DNA of 64,000 bases from Camillea tinctor. Lineage: Eukaryota > Ascomycota > Sordariomycetes > Xylariales > Xylariaceae. The stretch spans positions 62,001 to 126,000 of the forward strand of contig MU394119.1 in assembly GCA_022578605.1 (NCBI GenBank), given 5' to 3'. This document shows positions 47,567 through 58,911 of this stretch, one piece after another; position 1 is the first letter of the stretch; every line of letters starts with the position of its first letter. Both the position numbers and the translations under genes were made by a program. The notes under the pieces are model-generated. The model saw only the letters and a program-made list of their open reading frames with translations. It was not told the origin of the DNA and did no database searches.

Positions 47567-47838
47567 CAAGTTCTCCGAGAATGGCAGCTCTACTCTGCTT
47601 CGCTCATCCCTGCTGGGGCATGAGACGCTCGTTCAGGGAGTGCTGGAAAACAGGTAACTAGTCATCCCGTAAGAGTGAATATGTAGTAGCGGCTACACCC
47701 TTTAAGTAAGTAACGCTACTTCGTATTTATTTTTACAAATTAGTCAGTTATCTGTTTTCCAGAACTCCTAGAACTGGCATCTCATACCCCAGAAAGGATG
47801 AGCAAAGCAAAGCAGAGAAACCTTTCTCCGAGAACTTG
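47567..47838. repeat. Long hairpin, MITE-like (4)
   Basis: A 272-bp element with arms of about 98 bp and a loop of about 75 bp. Outer ends are CAAGTTCTC and GAGAACTTG; inner paired blocks include GGAAAACAG and CTGTTTTCC. Arms are clearly homologous but carry many substitutions. Confidence 0.8.
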
Positions 47839-48093
47839 GCTTCGAGCCAGAAGCATGGCGCCCCCAAGTAAGGTGCTGGCCGTAACACCTTCATAACTCA
47901 TTATTTCCTGGTGATGGCAATGCTGCGGCCACCAAGTAGGCGTGAGCGCTGGTTGTGTCAACACCAGACACTACCTATAATGGCCTATGTTCATATATTC
48001 AACAGGCATATTCTATTCCGAAGAGCTTGGAGATTGGGGCATATCACGAGCTCCGTGCACGCCCAAATGACGTGCATGGTGTCCGAAGATGAT

Positions 48094-48156
48094 ATTCTGG
48101 AGCCTGGTAAACCAGAGTGGTGTCGCATCACAATCTAGTTCGCGAGGCTCCAGAAT
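48094..48156. repeat. Short hairpin (5)
   Basis: Perfect 12-bp arms, ATTCTGGAGCCT and AGGCTCCAGAAT, with weaker pairing continuing inward across a 39-bp centre. Confidence 0.7.
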
Positions 48157-48823
48157 GTTATATTCCTATGCAGCGATACTGGCTCGATGTACCCCAAGGG
48201 TGCTTCCCTTGGACGTACTACATTCTTCATAACCCATAACTAATAAGGCCATTGTCGCCGCCCCAGCTCCCCCACGGCTTCTGGTGCTCCTGTTTCCCAC
48301 CCTGGTGCAGCCGTTGCTGCCAACAACAGTTCAAGTGCGGTATAAAAGTACGAGGAAGATAGACTGTTTGTCAGAAAAGATAGACTGTTTGTCAAACAGG
48401 ATCGCCAAGACGATGATGGTAAGGGAATGACCAATGGTTTTAGCCCTGGCCAGAGCCCTCCCCATATAGGAGGTGCCCAGCATGTCGCACCCTTGCCAGG
48501 TCGGCCAGCTCTGCCTCTAGTCAGTGTTTACCAAAACCCGGGTCCTGTGTACGAATGCGCACAAAATCCTAACTGCGCTTCACTATGTAGGAAAGGGGTT
48601 GAGGCGTTTCCCATTCCCCTTGAACATATTAAGTGCTTCATAACAAGTACTAAATTTCTGGGAGCTTCGGCGCTGCTTGCACCGGATCAACTCAAGTAGA
48701 TGTCAGTTCTTCCCACGAGGAGATGGCCCGGGCGGTGGAGGTGACACCGTCCTTACTGCCGTGACTGCTCCGGCTGGGAACATCTATGCCGAAGATATGG
48801 CAAAGGCCTCCAAGGCTCTCTAG

Positions 48824-49267
48824 GTAAGTATCATAAAGAACTATTCCCAATGAAATACCCACTAACAACATTATCAGGGGGTAAACAAGTGCTCAGTGTG
48901 TGGGAAAGCATTCCCGCAGCACATTTTCCGCCATGTCACCACCCATGTGACGGTGTGCCAACTAGAGAACTGCAACAACGAGCTGTTCCCCAGCGCCGCC
49001 GCACTGGTTCGGCATCTATTTGAGCACCCAAGCCACAACAACAGCAACACCGAAGCCTGTTGCTTCAACTGCGAAGATTTCCCCAAGGGGAAATCCACAC
49101 GAATCAACCATCTGCAAAAGTATGATAGCGAATTATTCCCAATGAAACATCCGCTGACAACATTACCAGGGGGTGGCCGAGTGCCAGGTGCGTGGTAAAG
49201 AATTTCCACAACACATTTTCCGCCACGTCACCACCCATTTGACGGCATGTCAACTAGGGAGCTGCAA
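48824..49267 (+). repeat. Tandem duplication of an intron-plus-exon unit
   Basis: Copy A is an intron-like segment at 48824-48877 (GTAAGT, ACTAAC branch, TTATCAG) plus zinc-finger sequence to about 48975. Copy B is 49120-49169 (GTATGA, GCTGAC, TTACCAG) plus the same finger sequence to about 49267. The intron and exon parts are both similar (shared TATTCCCAATGAAA and CACATTTTCCGCCA). The period is about 294 bp. Confidence 0.75.
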
Positions 49268-49296
49268 TATGATGCTCTCATGAGAATCTTGACACG

Positions 49297-49430
49297 CAAG
49301 GTAATATAGGATGTCAAAGCTGAGCATCGGATGGCTAGTGGGCTGGAAGATTTTCGAGTATTTGAATACTTGAAATCTTCTAAGCACGCGAGCCATCCTA
49401 TGCTCAGCTTAGATGTGTTATATTACCTTG
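49297..49430. repeat. Long hairpin, MITE-like (6), inside the decayed gene
   Basis: A 134-bp near-palindrome with outer ends CAAGGTAATATA and TATATTACCTTG, arms of about 65 bp and almost no loop (GAGTATTTGAATACTTG centre). It interrupts the zinc-finger pseudogene after LTRK. Confidence 0.85.
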
Positions 49431-49507
49431 TCGACAGATTCCTTAAAGTGAGGGTGACTGTTTGGATAACACTAGAAACGCGATTGCTTATTTTGGGGAT
49501 CAGACCC

Positions 49508-49617
49508 AGCTGACATGTCTACTATCTCTTTCCTTCTCATTGCATTGGAGCTGAGGGCAAAGAAGGTTCTTGAGTTCTAACGCAATGAGAAGAGAAAAGG
49601 CAGTAGACATGTCAGCT
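49508..49617. repeat. Hairpin, MITE-like (7), inside the decayed gene
   Basis: A 110-bp inverted repeat with perfect 16-bp ends AGCTGACATGTCTACT and complement, and inner blocks CTTCTCATTGC / GCAATGAGAAG. Arms are about 48 bp. Confidence 0.85.
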
Positions 49618-49718
49618 AGCAATTTCTTGCGTGGATGAATATTGCGGCTAAGATTCAGAAACGAATCACTGAGCAGATGGATAGAGAACTAAACGCCGTG
49701 CTCACTGACGAGCTTTGA

Positions 49719-51274
49719 CAGATACGAAATGGGAACCCACAGCATCAGCAAGCTGAGATGACTAGCGCCCAAGAATGAAAACGTGGAACCATACGATATG
49801 TCACTACACTATGTCCATATAGATCAGGGCTTCTGGCCTCCTTACAGACTCTCTCGAGGACTAATACACTTCGTCTCATTCCATCACCATCATCTTGTAG
49901 TAATAAAATTCCGCTGTTATGAAATATTTTAAGCGACATAGAATGCCACCAATGGTAATTACCTTAAGTCTTTGTCAGAACTACCATGTGTGGGCCAGTA
50001 AGTGAGCTAGATAGCACGGCCTCCTATGATGGAGCTGCTGACAGTATCTCCTCCCTACTTAATAGCCACTAATTGAGTAAACAATGAGAGTAATGTGGTC
50101 TTGCTTTCTGATCTCCCATAGTGCGTTTAAGTCTCTACCTATATTTATATCTTCATGTATGAATCTATCATTCTTCAGATTGTAAACCTGCTCGGCCCCT
50201 CAGCTAGCTTATTCCTGTCTAAATGTACATAATTGGCTAACCTAGGTCTAGACTCGAAAACGCTAACAGAATAGAGTGCCCTTGCTATGTTGAGATTTCT
50301 TAGAATATTTTCACATATATCATATTTCATGTTCTAATGGTAACATTCACTCTACTGCCTAAATCAAGAGCTTACTTGTCATAGCTTCTTGTAGAGGAAC
50401 GCAGCTGACGGGGGTGCTTCCTTGTCAGCATATGAGAGATCACACCGTGCATTGATATTGTTTTTTATAATCAGGAGAAAGAATTCTTTGGCTTAGAAAG
50501 GAGATGTGATCGTTGTCTTTCGGTCCTATTTACCTCGTATCCCGAAGAAGGGGAGTGACTATAAGCCATCTATTCAACCGGATCTGATCGAACATATAGC
50601 CCGAACTAAACTGAAAGAAATTTTGGGTTAACAGTGTTGCGCATACCCTTGGGTCACTGGGGCTATAGTCAGATCCGGATATAAACATGCCTTCATTTGC
50701 TACCCTGCATACAGTAAATTCCGGATCGGCACTAAGTCTGGGCAAGCGGACGGAGTTCCGAGTATCATTAAAGTGTATTCCAAGTGACGAATCGCAGGTA
50801 TCAAACCTATAGTCACCAGGAACGTAGCCTCAACGTAGCATTCAAAGGATCCGAGTAAATATGCAGGTAGTATGTTCCGACCTCGTACTCACTGCCGTGA
50901 TGCTAACCTAAGGAGATTATCTGATGTAAGCCGTACGACGCCTCCCCCAGAATTTCTAATTTTGGGGCGCCACTTGAGGCCAGCCAGATGCAATTGTTCT
51001 CGTAAAAGTCACAGCTAGCTCAGCCTCCAGCGAGGCGGTGTCATGAATTTAGCATAAGCACTTCCAAATCTGGCATGCTGCTGCCCCTGACGGGGAATTT
51101 CCATTGGCTATTCCGCTCACAAGCTCATAGTAACGTTATGGTCGTTCAGTGGCGTTTCGGGGACTTGGAACTAGCTCTTTGTCGAGGATTGTTGATTGAG
51201 TATCAGGCATAGTTGAGTGATCGTGATGTGGTCATGGTAGTTTTTCCGTTGAGGGTGATGGGGAAAATATTCAG
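49719..51274. other. Intergenic stretch upstream of the small secreted protein gene
   Basis: About 1.6 kb, no gene seen. Frames of 64-71 codons have no motif. The final 300 bp are the promoter of the gene at 51434. Confidence 0.55.
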
Positions 51275-51282
51275 TATAAAAA
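51275..51282 (+). promoter_or_regulatory. TATA box of the small secreted protein gene
   Basis: TATAAAAA lies 152 bp before the ATG and is followed by an A/C-rich leader, a usual layout for a strongly expressed fungal gene. Confidence 0.55.
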
Positions 51283-51433
51283 GAGTCGGGATTCCTACCC
51301 CTTGATGGATAGATTTGCTACCCACCACCAGCATACTATCAAAGAAAAGCATCAATCGTCTTCACTATCGCAGCCTTCGTTCAACAATTTTCAGAGTTAT
51401 CATATTCCCAGTTCCCGATACACAATAATCATA

Positions 51434-51909
51434 ATGCAGTTCACTACCATCTTCGCTACTGTCGCCGCCCTTGCCCTCGGCACCAACGCCGCCGTCCTTC
51501 CCCGTGACGGTGCCCGCCTAGGCCAATTCCGAATCTTCGGAGAGGAGGGCTGCTCTGCACTTAACTATGGTTTCTGGACCGTCGACGAGTCGGATGCGAA
51601 CACCTGCAAGGGCCTCAACGCTCCGGAGGGCACTGTGGTCAAGTCCATTGAGTTGGAAGCGATGAACTTCCCTGCCGCTAACGGATGTACTTGTAAGTTC
51701 CCTTACCTAGTTTGACGATGCAGTCAAAGCATTAGAAATTGAAATCCACATATTGACTGACCTGAATAGTCTACATCTACACTGATACCGCATGCGGTGC
51801 TGGCCGCCGCGCCTTGGGCGGTTCCAACGTTGGCTCTTGCAACAACCCGCTCCAGGAGGGCGAGAGCTGGGGCTCGTGGCAGTTCTACTGCCCTACCGGC
51901 TCCGCATAA
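51434..51909 (+). CDS. Small secreted cysteine-containing protein (effector-like)
   Basis: Two exons (51434-51692, 51770-51909) with a 77-bp intron (GTAAGT..ATAG) give 132 residues. The start MQFTTIFA was chosen over an in-frame ATG 132 bp upstream because it begins a clean signal peptide (residues 1-19, ending TNA) and sits after the TATA box and leader. A possible processing site LPRDG follows. The mature part has six cysteines (GCS, TCK, GCT, ACG, SCN, YCP), enough for three disulfides, and is rich in Gly and aromatic residues. I do not recognise the family. It could be an effector, a surface protein or an antimicrobial peptide; nothing in the sequence decides. Confidence 0.8.
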
Positions 51910-52401
51910 ATGTTTTACTTCGGTTTACAAGAATGAGATAATATATGGACGATGGCGAGAGGAATCAATGGACTAGACTGAAGAGGGTGATCGGATATAC
52001 ATTAGACACGGGAAATCTTGTATTCGTGGATATGGGTAACATCACAGCATCAATGGCGTATGGGAAATTGCATCGCTCCTAGATATTCACACATTAATTG
52101 ACACTCCTTACAATACTTTCTTCCATGTCCTATTCATTCATCTTATATTGATACAGATGAAAGAGCCTTTTAATATAGCTTCATCTAGAGACTAGCACTC
52201 TCATATTATCAAGGTAATAGAACGGGATTATATGTATACCCAAACATTCATCTCAAATATTTACTCCCAGTTTCTTCTTATCCATACATGCATAATATAA
52301 TACAACCAAAGTCATAATTACTAAACTAAGTACAGCAAGTAGCAAGTCAACACAAATAGTCGGAACTCATTATTTTATTATTAGCAAATCTCAGACATAG
52401 A
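51910..52401. other. Convergent intergenic region
   Basis: About 0.5 kb of AT-rich 3' sequence shared by the small secreted protein gene and the SurE-like gene. No gene seen. Confidence 0.6.
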
Positions 52402-53370
52402 CTACAAGCAACTGAATATAGGCCCGAGCTTCGCCAACACCTCAGCCTGCTTATCAGCCGACGCCGTCGTCTTGTCGTTCGAGTCTCCGACACTAACAGC
52501 GATGTGACAGCCACTGCCGAGCGCGACCACCGTCTCAGACGGCAGCCGGGTGCTTCCGCAGTGCTCGACATCCGGCGCGGAGACGATGCCGGAGGTGACA
52601 CGGGTGAGGATCCAATCGAAGTCGGCCGCGCTGGCACAGTTATCGTCGACCTTAGGGAAGTTCACGTTGAGGAAGACGTCGGCGGGCAGGTAAGGCGCGC
52701 CCGTGCCGACCACCGTGTCGACGAGATACTGCGCGAGCTCGGTGTACACCTGGGTTTGCGCCGGCACGTCCGGCTCCTCGAACGACCTGGCGCCCACGCT
52801 GGACGACCCCGAGAACGCGATCGCCGGGATCCCCGCGTCCTTGCTGGCGTACGTGGCTACGCCGACGGTGCCCGAAAAGGGCAGCGTGAGCCAGAGATTG
52901 TGGCCGACGTTGGGGCCTGATACGACGAGTTCGGGGCCCGCGCCGTTCCAGATCGCGGGCGCGGTGCGCTCGACGCCGAAGCGGGCCGAGGTGACGGGGA
53001 ACGAGTTCACCCAGTTGAGCCGCGGGTTCGTCAAGTTGGCTCCAAAGGGTGTGTTTTGGTCTGGGCAGGTATTGTATTGGCATCCACCGTTGACGTCGGT
53101 TGGTTCCTCGTCGGACGAGCCTAGGGAGAAAAGCGTAAGTTTCTTATGGATGATTAACCGTAGTGTTTACCACCAGGGCTAAGACTAACCTGTTCCCGAC
53201 CCGTTCTCAGCCGGCGCCGACAGTATGACATCGTATCCGGCCTTGTTCAGGGCATCGTTGAGAGAACGAATAGATTGCTCGGCCCAACCGTCGTCGTTCG
53301 ACTGAAGGATGCGAACTCCGTGCGCACCCAGCGCGGGCAACAGAGCGGCAAGGAGGAGCTTGGCATGCAT
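52402..53370 (-). CDS. Secreted SurE-like acid phosphatase/nucleotidase
   Basis: Two exons (53370-53190, then 53120-52402) with a 69-bp intron (GTTAGT..CCTAG) give 299 residues. Residues 1-18 are a signal peptide. The SurE motifs follow: ILQSNDDGW (metal-binding Asp-Asp), the Ser/Gly loop SAPAENGSGTGSS, VSGPNVGHN, GIPAIAFSGSS, and LNVNFP. The DUF-like insertion with CQYNTC is common in fungal members. SurE proteins are metal-dependent phosphatases acting on nucleoside monophosphates and other phosphate esters; fungal secreted forms are linked to phosphate scavenging. GC content is higher than the surroundings and open frames therefore appear on both strands. The N-terminal Met and join restore a continuous motif order. 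Confidence 0.88.
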
Positions 53371-55733
53371 CGTGATGATCGATCGGTACTGAGATGTCGG
53401 AGCCAGATAAGAGTGACGTGAGGATAAACCAAAACCAAGATCAGCATTCCCCCCAGACCTGGGGGAGGTCTACATTTTATAAAGGGCGCTCAGCTCGTTC
53501 TGCACGGCGGCGCCTGTTCACCCTTCATTTTGCAGAGTCGCATCGCAGGGACAGGACCCTCGCACTATCTCCGAGCGTCGATCGTCTCTCTGCCCCTGAC
53601 TAACCTAGCCTTAGTAGATTCCCCCCCTAGCGGCCAACAGCCAACGGGCATGGGGACGGGCGACAGCTTCTGGTTGGCGGAAAGGATCGTCGTATCAGCG
53701 CCCGCAACCCGGTCGCTATAAGAAGAGCCAAGCTCTCTCCTGTCTCGACAGCCACACCGCGCCACAATTACCTCCGACACTTGGTGAAGCACGTGGGGTG
53801 CGATTGGACGAGACTTCGCCTGAGCAAGGTAGCTTGGTCGCTCGCCAAGGCCCCCGGTTCCTTGCTTCGTGGAGTCGGTCGAGTTCTCTTTCTGGCAGCT
53901 AGTTCGTAGGGGAGCAGCACTAAGCTACGACATGTGACATCGAGCCGGTTGTTGTTATTACAAAGTTGTTATTACAAAGCGATAATACCTTATAAGCAAC
54001 CCAAGAGGCTCTATGAGGATGTAAAGCCGTACTTAAATTTGTGAGTAGTTCTGAATAGGAATGTCCAAGCCTTTCATTCCTCGGGTGTCAAGTTGCTAAA
54101 CAACACGTGCGGGCGTTTGAAAAGAATAGAGGTTCTCTTCCCACAATTAGACGTTCTCATATAACACTAACGTTCGGTGTTATCCCCTTTGACGATGTGT
54201 GACACCATAGTAGAACTCTAGTCTCGGAGAATACCTATGGTTATAATTCTTAGGTAAACAGGCTATTATGTCCTTTCTTATTGCTTCTATGATATTACCT
54301 AGAAAATACGTTCAGACAATTGAACTGATCATAGGATTTACCTAACCTACTTGTTCAAGTTGTAAGTGGAGACGAGCGTGGTAACCTGGTCTCCACTGGA
54401 TAGGCATGCAGCTTAAACCAGGATATAGCGTAGAATGTCAATAGAACGAATATTAATCTAGGTTGCCTCAAACAACAAACCATAAGCAAAAAGTGTAGCG
54501 CATATAGACTGAAGAACATAGCCATGGCCAAAATTGGCAGCTGACAGCTATTCCTCAACGGATAGTTCTGATGCCGTAAGGCGAATGCCTGGTGTCAGAG
54601 GGCTCCCCATTGTTTTATATAAACTGCTCTAGCTAATCCTTGCTGTTTCACTACCTATTCAGCAGCTAAATCTCACACTACATATTTACTTATTACTACA
54701 CATAACATCACGGCACTGTATCGTCATGTATAGGTAGTCTCTAAAGTTTAAGTTTCCCGTGTATTGAAATACGAAGGCAACTGCATACATACTAGATGCA
54801 TGGTAGACAATAGCACCTGCCCCGTAAAATTGACTAAATAGACGCTGCAAACGGACCGGAGCTCACACAAGAAGTAGCCCCGAAGGTTCCCCGCCCCGGT
54901 CGCTCTCAATACCTGGAGCAATCCGACCCACTATATTAAGCATAAAACACATGCTAGTGGTAACAAAGCAAGGACCTCACTTAAGTAATCATGATGCTAT
55001 TTGAAGTTTACGAAAGCTACTATTAGTAGCCGCACTTCGTAAACTGGCTGGTAACACCGTCATGGATTCTTGCTTCTAGAACTGTTCACTAAATGACCTA
55101 TTCCTGCACTCTCAGGCCCGAACTCTCAATGAGACCACATATCATATATTCTGGTCCTGGATCTGTCTTATACAGATAGAGACTAATTAGTTACTTCGTA
55201 ATAGCCACTGAGCTAAGTACTACCCGAAATATATTAACATAGGCAAGCGTTTGCGTGAGGTTGTTGGCCTTCTGGGATTTCCGCATACGGGAAGGACAGG
55301 GATACAAGACTGGGAGTCCCTGGATTCGATTTTACTTCTTTTTTTATATACATAACCTCTCCAGCTTGCCTTTGCTGCTCAGTGCTTCTCGGGGGGATAG
55401 GTTCACATGGGATTGATGTAAATAGCCCCTGTATTTTGATTCTTCAGCATGTAATGGACTATACTATAAATTCAACATGGAGATCAAGCATGTGGACCTA
55501 TATAATTGTATTTGAAAGCTAGTTGATAGCTACAATAACTATAACATGCTCTATAGTATTTTACATGGATATTCTAACATGAGCTGAAGAACTGAACTGA
55601 GTCTAGAAAGTAGAACAAAGAAGCTGTTTGTATGTAAACAAGCCGCGCTGCTTTGTGTGGCTACTTAGGTAGCTTAGTTCCTCCCGCAATAACGATAACG
55701 TTTCCCTCTATCTTGGGACATGCATCGTGCAAT
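53371..55733. other. Intergenic stretch
   Basis: About 2.4 kb, no gene seen. The first 500 bp are the GC-rich promoter side of the SurE-like gene. The rest is AT-rich with frames under 70 codons. A 41-bp palindrome lies at 55005-55045. Confidence 0.55.
55005..55045. repeat. Short palindrome
   Basis: AGTTTACGAA and TTCGTAAACT are perfect inverted copies 21 bp apart, with an inner GCTACTATTAGTAGC palindrome. It could form a stable hairpin; no function is evident. Confidence 0.6.
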
Positions 55734-56899
55734 CTAAGCGCTGATTCCTTCTTCTTTCTCAATCTGCTCCTTAGACGGGGACCACTTGTCCTGAAGGGCT
55801 TTATCGAGACTGAGGGCGAACACATCCTTGGACCACCATTCTCCCCAGCTAGTTAAAAAGATCTGGTCGGGATCCTCAGGGAAATCATCCCGAGTAAATG
55901 CGCGAAGTATACTTTGGGCGCCTGTAAAGTAGTGGTATTAGTCTGGTGCTCCGGCGTGCTACCTAGTGTATAAGTCGGCAGATATTTACATACCTTCTGG
56001 GACACTCTTTGCATCGGGATGGTCAGTTGGTAAGTGCATGGCCGAGCCTCTGGAGAGCCCGGTAGATGGGATCAAACCGGGCGACACGGCGACCACGGTG
56101 CACTTTCCCTGGAGCTGGCGACGCCACCAATGCGCTCCCAGCAACTGTATGAATTTAGTGTCATTGTATACCTGGAATCCTGGCTCGGTTATCGTGTCAG
56201 GCTTGACGCCTTCGTCGAGTAGACCTGTGCAATTTTGTGAGCGTGGGATGTTAAATGGTATGTAAGAGTACTTAAGAGGGGGTTTGGGGTTTGGAAGTGC
56301 TTACTGGTGTCCTTTACCCCCCGGATGGCCCCCGACGAGACAACCACTATGCGAGAACGCGATTCTTCTAGCTTCTGCCGAAGTAGATGGGTGAGATAAT
56401 GTTGTGCTGTGTATTTAATTAGTTTTTGACCACTGATAGTACAAAAATGCAGCAAGAAGACTCACACAAGTGATTCACAAGATACTGCTCGCACCATTTA
56501 GAACCGTACGGTCCTTGAGGGGCAGGGGTCTTTTTGCTGCCGGTACCCGCATTCAGAAGTAGGTAATCGATTTTGGACTTGCCAAGTGTCTCAAGTATCT
56601 GCTGCGCGAAAGTCTTTACAGTCTTCATATTGTCCAGCTCAACTGGGAGGATGGTGACATTATGCTTAGTATTGTCGAACTTAAGTCCATCGTATGCTGT
56701 TTGAGCGGCCTTGGTGTTCCGGGCTCCGAGGATGAAGTTGTACGGTTGCGATTGTACGAGAAGTTGTTTAACAAGCTCGAAGCCCTGTGGTCGTTAGAAT
56801 ATTAAATCTTATATCATTAGGATCTTATATGAAGAGGCGGAAGCTCACTAAACCAGAGGTGGCGCCTGTAGCTACGACAGTCTTTGCGATAGAAGTCAT
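55734..56899 (-). CDS. Short-chain dehydrogenase/reductase
   Basis: Five exons on the minus strand (56899-56849, 56784-56466, 56406-56305, 56224-55994, 55921-55734) give 296 residues. Motifs: cofactor loop TGATSGLGFEL (residues about 11-21), LLLNAG (NAG motif), VVVSSGA with the catalytic Ser, YNDTK as the YxxxK pair, then VSPGLIPSTGLSR. The layout matches retinol-dehydrogenase-like or light-dependent-protochlorophyllide-reductase-like fungal SDRs that use NADP(H). The first exon is only 17 codons and ends inside the cofactor loop. The substrate is not evident. It is not close enough to the NRPS-PKS to be assumed part of that pathway. Confidence 0.85.
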
Positions 56900-57881
56900 G
56901 ACGGGTAAGAAGTTTAGGTAATTCCGTTCTTAGTCAACTCAATTAGGACAGGGTTAAGATGTCTCTCTTGTTGAATTGGATAAAATTGAGAAAATGATAG
57001 CTATGAGCTTATATACTTTTAACTTTTAGTTAGATACTTGTCTTGGGAAAGTGTTTGAGGTTTGTAAGCACCGGCGATAGTATGTACTAACACCGCTTAC
57101 AGGCGCTGGCAGCTTTTATAAGGGGGACTAATATGGAAGTTATTCCATGTAAGTACACTGAATCAGGCGGGGTTAGTGTTATCGATAAGACTTAATCCTA
57201 TGCTACGATTCTAGGTCGTTTACCTAGGGAAGCTAAGTAATTCCGTGTTTACAGGTACATTATTAATCCTATCTGCAATTGTTGCATATGAAAAATTTAA
57301 ATAACAATAGAAACACTTGATTGTATAGAAATCGAGTTTTTTTTTTTTTTTTTTTCTTTGGCTTGGTACCCATTGTGCAAATATAAAAATATTAAATCAT
57401 GTTATGACATAAGGTGGGGGTGGGTACCTAGGTAAAGCGGGAAGGGATGATTGATTGTCATAGTTTTTATGGATGGCAACATTGGTAATTCTGCGTAAGG
57501 AAATAATATTACATGTTCTGCGATATATATCCCTAAAGACGATACCAAGATATGCACCAATGGCTAGCATCTTCCTCTATATGTACTAAAAGAGGTCTTG
57601 TCTTTCGACGATTTTCTACGGACGAACTGAATTGAGAGGGGCTATTCCCACAAAGGTTAGCTTGCAAAGACCTCGGGTTCTAGCCGATTCCTCCGCCATC
57701 AATGCACGACCAAAAATTTTGAAGCTCTCCCCCAGATTCCCCAATTCTATCCCGAGAGACTTTTTTTCTTCCTCTACTTAAACCACATCACCAACTCTCT
57801 TCCTTTTCATCGTTGCAGCTGGTATCTTTGTGGTGGTTTTCCTTTATCTCCTGAAACATTTTTTAATTCACTCATACCACA
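56900..57881. other. Divergent promoter region of the SDR and Hsp60 genes
   Basis: About 1 kb. It contains a 19-T run at 57337-57355 and a GGTACCTAGGTA word at 57423-57434. The last 200 bp are the C/T-rich leader of Hsp60. Partial TTCnnGAA-like heat-shock half-sites appear near 57602-57618, but not in a clear array. Confidence 0.5.
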
Positions 57882-58879
57882 ATGCAACGTGCACTTGCAT
57901 CGCGGACTAGGGCTTCGGTCCTGTCCTCGGCCGCCGCCACCAAGTACAGAGCCGGTGCAGGTCTGTCGCAGCAACTTCGCTTTGCGCACAAGGTTAGTGA
58001 AGGTCCTCCAAGCCATTGAGCTTATAGACCGGGAAGCTGTTGGCATACATGTTATATGCGCAAGGTAACTGACAGACTTTCCTGCAGGAATTGAAGTTTG
58101 GTGTTGAGGGTCGGGCTTCTCTGCTCGCCGGTGTCGAGACTCTCGCCAAGGCCGTTGCTACTACCCTCGGTCCCAAGGGCCGAAATGTCTTGATCGAGTC
58201 CAGCTATGGTTCCCCCAAGATCACAAAGGGTATGTTTGTATTTTTGTTAGTTGCCCCCCCATCAGCCATGCTAACCTATTGGCTTCCAGATGGTGTCACT
58301 GTCGCGAAAGCCATCAGCCTGCAGGACAAGTTCGAGAACCTGGGTGCAAGACTGCTCCAGGATGTTGCCTCCAAGACTAACGAGTCCGCTGGTGATGGCA
58401 CGACGAGTGCTACTGTCCTTGCTCGAGCTATCTTCTCCGAGACCGTTAAGAATGTCGCCGCTGGCTGCAATCCCATGGATCTTCGACGTGGTACCCAGGC
58501 TGCTGTCGATGCAGTTGTCGAGTTCCTCCAGAAGAACAAGCGTGATATTACAACGAGTGAGGAAGTTGCGCAGGTCGCCACGATCAGCGCTAACGGAGAC
58601 ACTCACATTGGTAAGCTGATTGCCAATGCCATGGAGAAGGTTGGCAAGGAAGGTGTCATCACCGTCAAGGAGGGAAAGACCATGAACGACGAGCTGGAGG
58701 TCACCGAGGGTATGCGCTTCGACCGTGGCTTCGTATCTCCTTACTTCATCACCGATGCCAAGTCTCAGAAGGTGGAATTTGAGAAGCCTCTCATCCTTCT
58801 TTCGGAGAAGAAGATTTCTGCTGTCCAGGACATCATCCCTGCTCTCGAGGCTTCCACTCAGATGCGCCGACCTCTTGTC

Positions 58880-58911
<32 letters not shown>

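Larger units (their letters stand above)
48251..49718 (+). pseudogene. Decayed C2H2 zinc-finger gene
   Basis: Coding-like pieces in several frames: Ser/Ala/Pro-rich (48251-48340), Pro/Gly-rich (48397-48699, with a Cys-rich YECAQNPNCASLC), an acidic piece (about 48727-48820), then zinc-finger exon 48878-49119 with CSVCGKAF, a C-x4-C-x13-H-x3-H finger (CQLENC to HLFEH) and CCFNC. A second, worn finger exon begins at 49170, where the second Cys is now Arg (CQVRGKEF). Further pieces (LQYDALMRILTRK near 49265-49300; ITEQMDRELNAVLTDEL near 49665-49715) are split by two hairpins. A TAG sits in frame just before the donor at 48824, where a CAG codon would be expected. A 21-bp unit is tandemly repeated at 48358-48399. 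I infer a regulator or transposon-borne gene broken by point mutation and insertion. Confidence 0.5.

Noticed and set aside
52504..53182. Plus-strand frames of 138 and 159 codons over the SurE-like gene
   Set aside because: GC-rich shadow frames; the minus strand carries all SurE motifs in order.
55653..56265. Plus-strand frames of 67-99 codons
   Set aside because: They lie opposite exons 4 and 5 of the SDR gene and have no motif.
57602..57618. Possible heat-shock element before Hsp60
   Set aside because: Only imperfect half-sites; no array of three GAA/TTC units.
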